A DNA stretch of 60,922 bases, taken from assembly GCF_000333595.1 (NCBI RefSeq), contig NZ_BADK01000091.1:1-60922 (forward strand), written 5' to 3'. Position numbers and translations under genes: made by a program. Source of the DNA: Azospirillum sp. B506. Its GTDB lineage: Bacteria > Pseudomonadota > Alphaproteobacteria > Azospirillales > Azospirillaceae. A model generated the notes under the pieces. The model worked only from the letters and a program-made list of their open reading frames with translations. It ran no database searches and was not told the DNA's origin. Of the stretch, positions 55,719 to 60,922 are shown in pieces (positions within the stretch are counted from its first letter, which is position 1; each line of letters begins with the position of its first letter).

Positions 55719-56549
55719 TCAGCCGTAGCGGCCGGTGATGTAGCCCTGGGTGCGCTCGTCGCGCGGGTTGGTGAAGATTTCCTCGGTGTCGTCGCACTCC
55801 ACCATCTCGCCGAGATGGAAGAAGGCGGTGCGCTGCGACACGCGGGCGGCCTGCTGCATGTTGTGGGTGACGATGACAATGGTGTAGTTGGCCCGCAGCT
55901 CGTCGATCAGCTCCTCGATATGGGCGGTCGCGATGGGGTCGAGCGCCGAGCAGGGCTCGTCCATCAGGATCACCTCGGGGCTGACGGCGATGGCACGGGC
56001 GATGCACAGCCGCTGCTGCTGGCCACCGGACAGGCTGGTGCCGGGTTCGCGCAGGCGGTCCTTGACCTCGCCCCACAACCCGGCGCGCTTCAGCGAGGTC
56101 TGCACCACCTCGTCCAGCTCATCCCGTCCGGAGGCGAGGCCATGGATGCGCGGGCCGTAGGCCACATTGTCGTAGATCGACTTCGGGAAGGGATTCGGCT
56201 TCTGGAACACCATGCCGACGCGGGCGCGCAGCTGCACCGCATCGACCGCCTTGCCATAGACGTCCTCGCCGTCGAGCGCGATCCGCCCCTCGACCCTACA
56301 GCCCTCGACAGTGTCGTTCATCCGGTTCAGACAGCGCAGGAAGGTCGACTTGCCGCAACCGGATGGACCGATCAGCGCCAGCACCCGGTTTTCCTGGATG
56401 TCGAGGTTGATGCCGCGCAGCGCCTGCTTGGCGCCATAGAACACCGTCACTCCATGGGCGGTCATCTTGTTGGGCAGCGCAGCGGCGGTACGCTGGCCCG
56501 GACGGTCGTCGGCGCGGGGCCGCAGCTTCAGCTGGTTCTGAATGCTCAT
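55719..56549 (-). CDS. pstB: Phosphate ABC transporter ATP-binding protein PstB
   Basis: 276 residues. Walker [22 protein letters not shown], signature [17 protein letters not shown], Walker [14 protein letters not shown], and the PstB trademark [27 protein letters not shown]. An N-terminal extension of about 30 residues ([19 protein letters not shown]) precedes the core. ATG 56549 lies five bases after pstA with GGTGAG before it; a GTG at 56561 is in frame. Confidence 0.97.
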   Translation of the reverse strand: MSIQNQLKLRPRADDRPGQRTAAALPNKMTAHGVTVFYGAKQALRGINLDIQENRVLALIGPSGCGKSTFLRCLNRMNDTVEGCRVEGRIALDGEDVYGKAVDAVQLRARVGMVFQKPNPFPKSIYDNVAYGPRIHGLASGRDELDEVVQTSLKRAGLWGEVKDRLREPGTSLSGGQQQRLCIARAIAVSPEVILMDEPCSALDPIATAHIEELIDELRANYTIVIVTHNMQQAARVSQRTAFFHLGEMVECDDTEEIFTNPRDERTQGYITGRYG

Positions 56550-56554
56550 GACGC

Positions 56555-57880
56555 TCACCACCGTCTCTCGAAAATCTTGCGCAGGATCACGGCCGCCCCA
56601 TTCAGCAGGATCAGGACGCCGAGCAGGATCAGGATCGCCGCCGAGGTGCGCTCGGTGAAGGCCCGCTCAGGGCTGTCGGCCCACATGTAGATCTGTACCG
56701 GAAGCACGGTGGCGCTGTCGGTCAGTCCGCGGGGGATGTCGACAATGAAGGCGACCATGCCGATCATCAGCAGCGGCGCCGTCTCGCCCAGTGCACGGGC
56801 CATGCCGATGATGGTGCCGGTCAGGATGCCGGGCATTGCCAGCGGCAGCACATGGTGCAGAACCGTCTGCAGGGGCGAGGCGCCGATGCCCAGCGCCGCC
56901 TGACGGATCGACGGCGGCACCGCCTTCAGCGCGACGCGGGCCGAGATGATGATGACCGGCAGCGTCATCAACGCCATCACCAGCCCGCCAACCAACGGCG
57001 CCGAGCGCGGCATGCCGAAGAATCCCAGGAAAACCGCCAGACCGAGCAGGCCGAAGATGATCGACGGCACCGCGGCGAGGTTGTTGATGTTCACCTCGAT
57101 CAGGTCGGTCCAGCGGTTCTTCGGCGCGAACTCCTCCAGATAGACCGCGGCGGCGATCCCGACCGGCACCGAGAGGGCCATGGTCACCAGAAGCGTCAGG
57201 AGCGAGCCGATGATGGCGCCGCCGATGCCGGCCTGTTCCGGTTCGCGGCTGTCGCCGGCGGTGAACAGCGTGGTGTTGAAGCTCTGCGCCAGCGCACCGG
57301 AGGCCAGAAGCGCGTCGGCAGCGGCGACCTTGGCGTCGCTGAGCCCGCGCTCGGTCTCCGGCAGGTCGCGGCGGTAGGCGCCCTTCACCAGCTGGTCTAT
57401 CTGGTCGTCGGCGCGGACCCAGACAGTCTGCGTCGTCCCGGCCAGCGCCGGATTCTTCGCCACCATCGCCTCCAGCTCGTACGGCGCGCCCGACGACAGC
57501 AGGTCGTTCAGCACGCGTTTGCCGGCCCGGTCCGTCACCTGCGGGAACTGGGCATAGAGCGCCCGGCGCAGCGCGGCGGTGTAGTTGCGGTCGGCGACCT
57601 CAGCCGGGTCCAGCGTCACCTCCAGCCGGATCCGCGCTTCCCAGAAGGCACTGGCGCCCTTGGCGACGATGGAGCCCAGCAGCAGAAGCAGGATCAGCGC
57701 CGCCAGCGCCACCGCGGCGGCCCCGGCCAGCCGGAAGCGGCGTTCCGCCGCGTGGCGGGCGCGCAGGCGGCGGGCGAAGGCTTCGCTGCGCAGGCGCGAC
57801 TTCGGGGCGGAGGAGGGGCCAGGGGAGGAAGCAGGGGAGGGCGTCACGGCCGCCACGTCCCGCTCGACAAGGTCAGTCAT
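56555..57880 (-). CDS. pstA: Phosphate ABC transporter permease PstA
   Basis: 441 residues, longer than E. coli PstA (296) because of a periplasmic insertion between TM1 ([21 protein letters not shown]) and TM2. The six-helix permease core begins at about 230 ([34 protein letters not shown]), with the coupling sequence [45 protein letters not shown]. The insertion is usual in alphaproteobacteria. ATG overlaps the pstC stop by eight bases. Confidence 0.95.
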   Translation of the reverse strand: MTDLVERDVAAVTPSPASSPGPSSAPKSRLRSEAFARRLRARHAAERRFRLAGAAAVALAALILLLLLGSIVAKGASAFWEARIRLEVTLDPAEVADRNYTAALRRALYAQFPQVTDRAGKRVLNDLLSSGAPYELEAMVAKNPALAGTTQTVWVRADDQIDQLVKGAYRRDLPETERGLSDAKVAAADALLASGALAQSFNTTLFTAGDSREPEQAGIGGAIIGSLLTLLVTMALSVPVGIAAAVYLEEFAPKNRWTDLIEVNINNLAAVPSIIFGLLGLAVFLGFFGMPRSAPLVGGLVMALMTLPVIIISARVALKAVPPSIRQAALGIGASPLQTVLHHVLPLAMPGILTGTIIGMARALGETAPLLMIGMVAFIVDIPRGLTDSATVLPVQIYMWADSPERAFTERTSAAILILLGVLILLNGAAVILRKIFERRW

Positions 57881-59255
57881 ATTTTTCCCGATAGGTCCGG
57901 ACCACCCGCAGGGCGACCATGTTGAGGCAGAGCGTGACGAGGAACAGCACGAGGCCGAGGCCGAAGGCCGACAGCGTCTTCGGGCTGTCGAACTCCTGGT
58001 CGCCGACCAGCAGCGTGGCGATCTGGGTGGTGACGGTGGTCACCGCCTGCAACGGGTTGGCGGTCAGGTTGGCGGTCAGGCCCGACGCCATGGTGACGAT
58101 CATCGTCTCGCCGATGGCCCGGCTGACCGCCAGCATCACCGCGGCGACGATGCCCGGCAGGGCGGCCGGCAGCACCACCTGCTTGATCGTCTCCGACTTG
58201 GTGGCGCCGAGGCCGTAGGAGCCGTCGCGCAAGGATTGCGGCACCGCGTTGATGACGTCGTCCGACAGCGAGCTGACGAAGGGGATGATCATCACCCCCA
58301 TGACGATGCCGGCGGCCAGCGCCGATTCCGAACTGACGTCCAGCCCCAGCGCCTCGCCGACCGAGCGCACGAAGGGCGCCATGGTCAGCGCGGCGAAGAA
58401 GCCGTAGACCACGGTCGGGATGCCGGCCAGGATCTCCAAAGCCGGCTTCAGCCAGGTGCGCACGCCGCGCCCGGCATATTCGGACATGTAGATCGCCGCC
58501 ATCAGCCCGACCGGCACCGCCACCAGCATGGCGACGACGGTGATGAGAAGCGTACCGGCGAACAGCGGGATCGCGCCGAAGGAGCCGCTGGAGCCGACCT
58601 GATCGGCCCGCATCGCCATCTGCGGACTCCAATGGGTGCCGAACAGGAAGTCGAGCGGCGAGACGACGCTGAAGAAGCGCAACGCCTCGAACAGCAGCGA
58701 CAGCACGATACCGACCGTGGTCAGGATGGCGACCAGCGAGCAGAGGACCAGCGCCACCCGCACCACCCGCTCCACCACCGGGCGGGCGCGCAGGTCCGGG
58801 CCGATGCGGTGGCTGCCCCAGGCGAGGCCGGCGACGGCGAGGCTGGCCCCGACCGCCAGCAGGCTCCAGTCGGCGAGATCGCGGAAGGCGGTGTAACGGC
58901 GGGCCGCCTCCATCACCAGGGGATCGGGCTCGCGCCCGGTGGCGATGCCGCGGGCGAGGTTGAGGATGTCGGCCTTCAGCAAGGCGACCGACTGGCCGTC
59001 GCCGGTGGCCAGCCGCTCCGGCAACGCCGACAGCACCAGCTGCAGGACGAGCCAGCCCTCGGACGCGGTCCAGGCGACGAACAGCAGCAGCGCCGGCAGC
59101 CCGGCCCACAGCGCCACATAGACGCCGTGATAGGCGGGAACCGAATGCAGCTCCGCCACCCGCCCGCCGACCGACGACGACGCGCGCGACCGGCCGATCA
59201 GGAAGCCGATCACGGTGAGCAGGGCCAGGGTCAGGGCGAGGAGGGTCAGCTGCAT
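57873..59255 (-). CDS. pstC: Phosphate ABC transporter permease PstC
   Basis: 460 residues. N-terminal helices (LTLLALTLALLTVIGFLIG, YVALWAGLPALLLFVAW), a periplasmic domain, and the permease core with GLMAAIYMSEYAGRGVRTWLKPALEILAGIPTVVYGFF and the EAA-type loop SYGLGATKSETIKQVVLPAALPGIVAAVMLAVSRAIGETMIVTMA. Overlaps pstA by eight bases. Starts 27 bp after pstS. Confidence 0.95.
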   Translation of the reverse strand: MQLTLLALTLALLTVIGFLIGRSRASSSVGGRVAELHSVPAYHGVYVALWAGLPALLLFVAWTASEGWLVLQLVLSALPERLATGDGQSVALLKADILNLARGIATGREPDPLVMEAARRYTAFRDLADWSLLAVGASLAVAGLAWGSHRIGPDLRARPVVERVVRVALVLCSLVAILTTVGIVLSLLFEALRFFSVVSPLDFLFGTHWSPQMAMRADQVGSSGSFGAIPLFAGTLLITVVAMLVAVPVGLMAAIYMSEYAGRGVRTWLKPALEILAGIPTVVYGFFAALTMAPFVRSVGEALGLDVSSESALAAGIVMGVMIIPFVSSLSDDVINAVPQSLRDGSYGLGATKSETIKQVVLPAALPGIVAAVMLAVSRAIGETMIVTMASGLTANLTANPLQAVTTVTTQIATLLVGDQEFDSPKTLSAFGLGLVLFLVTLCLNMVALRVVRTYREKYD

Positions 59256-59282
59256 GCGGGTGGCTCAGGGCGGGGGAGTTGG

Positions 59283-60326
59283 TCAGAACTGGAGCGGCGT
59301 CAGGTTGACCGCCTCGACACGAGCCGCGTCGCGCAGCGCCTTCGGCTCCGGGATCAGGCCCTTGTCCACCAGATAGCCGTCGTCGCCCAACGCCCGTTCG
59401 GAGGTGTATTCGCCGATGAACTCGCGGATGCCAGGAATGACGCCGGCATGGGCGTTCTTGACATAGATGTAGAGCGGACGCGCCAACTCGTACTTGCCGG
59501 CGGCCACCGTCTCCGCAGTCAGCTCCACCCCGTCCATCTTCGCGGATTGCAGCGTGTCGCGGTTCTGGTCGAGGTAGCTGTAGCCGAAGATGCCGAAGGC
59601 GTTCGGATTGGCCGCCAGCTTCTGGACGATCAGGTTGTCGTTCTCGCCGGCTTCGACATAGGCGCCATCCTCGCGGATGGTCATGCAGACGCGCTCGCGC
59701 GCCTTCTCGTCGGGAACCGCCCCGGCGACCTCGGTCAGCTTCCTGCAGCCTTCCAGCATCGCCAACTCGTTGAAGGTGTCGCGGGTACCGGAGGTGGGCG
59801 GCGGCCCCAGCACCTCGATCGCCACCTTGGGCAGCGACGGGTCGATGTCGGACCATAGCCTGTAAGGATTGGCGACCAGGGCCCCGTTCACCGGCACTTC
59901 CTTCGCCAGCGCCTTCCACAGGATGACGGTGGACAGCGACACCGGCGCCGCCTTTTTGGAGGAGGCCAGTGCGATGCCGTCATAGCCGATCTTCAGCTCG
60001 GTCATCGTGGTGACGCCATTGCCGGCGCACTGGTCGACCTCCGACTTCTTGATCCGGCGCGAGGCGTTGGCAATGTCGGGATGGCCCGGGCCGACACCGG
60101 CGCAGAACAGTTTCAGCCCGCCGCCGGTGCCCGTCGATTCGACCACCGGGGTCTTGAACTTGCCGGTCTTGCCGAAAGCCTCCGCCACCGCGGTGGTGAA
60201 GGGGAAGACGGTGGAGGAGCCGACCGCGCGGATCTGGTCGCGCGACTGGGCGACGGCAGGTGCGGCGGCGAGGCTCAGGGTAAAGGCGAAGGCGCTCGCG
60301 GCGACGGCATGCGTCCGGGTGGTCAC
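59283..60326 (-). CDS. pstS: Phosphate-binding periplasmic protein PstS
   Basis: 347 residues from a GTG at 60326 with GAGGGG five bases upstream. A signal peptide of 27 residues (cleavage after AVAQ region) is followed by IRAVGSSTVFPFTTAVAEAFGK, SRRIKKSE, IGYDGIALA and TSGTRDTFNELAMLEGC, the phosphate-cage residues (Ser, Thr, Asp, Arg). High-affinity phosphate capture for PstCAB. A Pho box precedes the gene at 60403-60431, so PhoB activation is expected. Confidence 0.96.
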   Translation of the reverse strand: MTTRTHAVAASAFAFTLSLAAAPAVAQSRDQIRAVGSSTVFPFTTAVAEAFGKTGKFKTPVVESTGTGGGLKLFCAGVGPGHPDIANASRRIKKSEVDQCAGNGVTTMTELKIGYDGIALASSKKAAPVSLSTVILWKALAKEVPVNGALVANPYRLWSDIDPSLPKVAIEVLGPPPTSGTRDTFNELAMLEGCRKLTEVAGAVPDEKARERVCMTIREDGAYVEAGENDNLIVQKLAANPNAFGIFGYSYLDQNRDTLQSAKMDGVELTAETVAAGKYELARPLYIYVKNAHAGVIPGIREFIGEYTSERALGDDGYLVDKGLIPEPKALRDAARVEAVNLTPLQF

Positions 60327-60402
60327 GGGTGCCCCTCTTCGATCGAACGGAGACTGGTCCAGCGGAATGGCGCGGACCATAGACCCGGAGGGCGACCAAT
60401 TG

Positions 60403-60431
60403 ATTACGTTTTTATGACGCTTTCATGACAG
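60403..60431 (-). promoter_or_regulatory. Pho box upstream of pstS
   Basis: On the minus strand CTGTCAT, GCGTCAT and ACGTAAT are three heptamers each separated by four bases (11-bp period), the PhoB-binding pattern CTGTCAT-N4-CTGTCAT. It lies 77-105 bp upstream of the pstS GTG. Confidence 0.8.
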
Positions 60432-60454
60432 CGTCACGGAAGGAACTGCCATTC

Positions 60455-60922
60455 TCATCCCCTGCCGAATCCCCTCTCCCCCCCGGGGAAAGTGTTAGGG
60501 TGAGGGGGGAGCGCGGCGGAAAGCTTGGGAACGACACGGAGTGTCTCCCCCTCACCCCGACCCTCTCCCTGGGGGCGAGAGGGGGAAATCGCTTCTCCCA
60601 CCGCCGGCAGGTAGACGGTGAAGGCGCTGCCCACCCCGACCTCGCTTTCGATGGTCAGACGGCCACGGTGGCGGTTCAGGATGTGCTTGACGATGGCCAG
60701 CCCCAGTCCGGTGCCGCCCATGGCGCGGGAGCGCGCGGCATCGACACGGTAGAAGCGCTCGGTCAGGCGGGGCAGGTGGGTGCGGGCGATGCCGTCGCCG
60801 CGGTCACGCACCGAAACCGAGACCATGCCGCTGCCGCCGCGCCCGGTGCGCTTGTCCTTCGCCGCGGCGCCCGGCGCCGGCAGACCGGTGAAACCCACCG
60901 CCGCCCCGTCGGTCAGCGCCAC
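60455..60922 (-). CDS. phoR: Phosphate sensor kinase PhoR, C-terminal part
   Basis: 155 residues remain; the gene's start and its HisKA domain lie beyond the right edge. The HATPase end shows [71 protein letters not shown], with the G1 and G2 boxes. After this the frame reads through an intergenic-type repeat (about 40 residues of Pro/Gly/Arg-rich sequence), so the natural C-terminus may be near residue 110. Placed before pstS, facing the same way, as in many alphaproteobacteria. Assignment to PhoR rests on that position. Confidence 0.85.
   Translation of the reverse strand: MALTDGAAVGFTGLPAPGAAAKDKRTGRGGSGMVSVSVRDRGDGIARTHLPRLTERFYRVDAARSRAMGGTGLGLAIVKHILNRHRGRLTIESEVGVGSAFTVYLPAVGEAISPSRPQGEGRGEGETLRVVPKLSAALPPHPNTFPGGERGFGRG
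60471..60585. repeat. Inverted repeat of the CCCTCTCCCC...GGGTGAGGGGG family
   Basis: The arms 60471-60511 and 60544-60585 are inverted copies (TAGGGTGAGGGGG against CCCCCTCACCCC, and CCCTCTCCC against GAGAGGG) around a 32-bp spacer. Similar hairpins are scattered between genes in many G+C-rich proteobacteria. Here the repeat lies in the coding end of phoR. Confidence 0.75.

Noticed and set aside
57585-59858. 757-residue open frame antisense to pstC and pstA
   Set aside because: Low-complexity Arg/Gln/Asp sequence; a shadow of the permease genes.

Overview
The window (about 61 kb, very high G+C) reads as a chromosomal segment of a free-living alphaproteobacterium, most like Azospirillum or a close relative in the Rhodospirillales. 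That placement is an inference from gene content. The window has a MucR/Ros regulator, a ChvG-ChvI two-component pair beside a short HPr kinase, RapZ, EIIA-Man, HPr and EI, the BolA / J-protein / CobS / CobT order, an OlsB-OlsA pair, and GTP-type PEP carboxykinase. No prophage, insertion sequence, CRISPR array or secretion locus is visible. The DNA is almost entirely coding, and the long Arg/Pro/Ala-rich frames opposite real genes are artefacts of G+C-rich codon usage.

Layout. 1-6.6 kb: a frameshifted secreted protein, a tiny membrane protein, aroK-aroB (shikimate pathway), an SRPBCC protein, a CBS-domain protein, a DUF2889 protein and a ribbon-helix-helix regulator with three copies of one 9-mer in its A+T-rich leader. 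6.9-16.6 kb: BolA, a zinc-type J-protein, cobS, cobT, a class III cyclase, an M48 protease, and divergently an SNase-like protein with a cytochrome c. 16.6-27.5 kb: a regulatory and carbon-metabolism block, ptsI-ptsH-EIIA-rapZ-hprK, a coiled-coil protein, chvG-chvI, a HugZ-like protein and pckG. This couples a sugar-transport-independent PTS to envelope/acid sensing and gluconeogenesis. 27.7-32.7 kb: less well characterised genes, including an acidic zinc-ribbon protein carrying five spaced copies of a short helical motif, several small hypothetical proteins, a 680-bp gene-poor gap and tRNA-Gly(CCC). 32.8-40 kb: olsBA (ornithine lipids), mucR, a TusA-like protein, rimI-tsaB, a VanX-type dipeptidase, a deacetylase-like protein without its metal histidines, and small hypothetical genes. 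40-46 kb: dnaK-dnaJ with a complex leader, a diguanylate cyclase gene broken by apparent indels, and a methyltransferase of atypical composition. 46.3-54 kb: tesA-FIST-AKR-thpR leftwards and a YbbA/YbbP-like ABC exporter rightwards, then a Bax-inhibitor-1 family protein. 54-60.9 kb: SAM hydroxide adenosyltransferase, then phoR (partial), pstS, pstC, pstA, pstB and phoB, all leftwards, with a three-heptamer Pho box before pstS and no phoU at its usual place.

Strongest leads for a second look: the zinc-ribbon / repeated-helix protein; AAGAACAA three times at exact 23-bp intervals in a purine-rich tract upstream of pckG; paired inverted repeats and a consensus CtrA site upstream of dnaK; the RHH promoter motif; RapZ with Met in place of the Walker A Lys; a histidine-less deacetylase; and clustered frame breaks that may be sequence errors. 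I see no single cluster that I can defend as a new defence or biosynthetic system.
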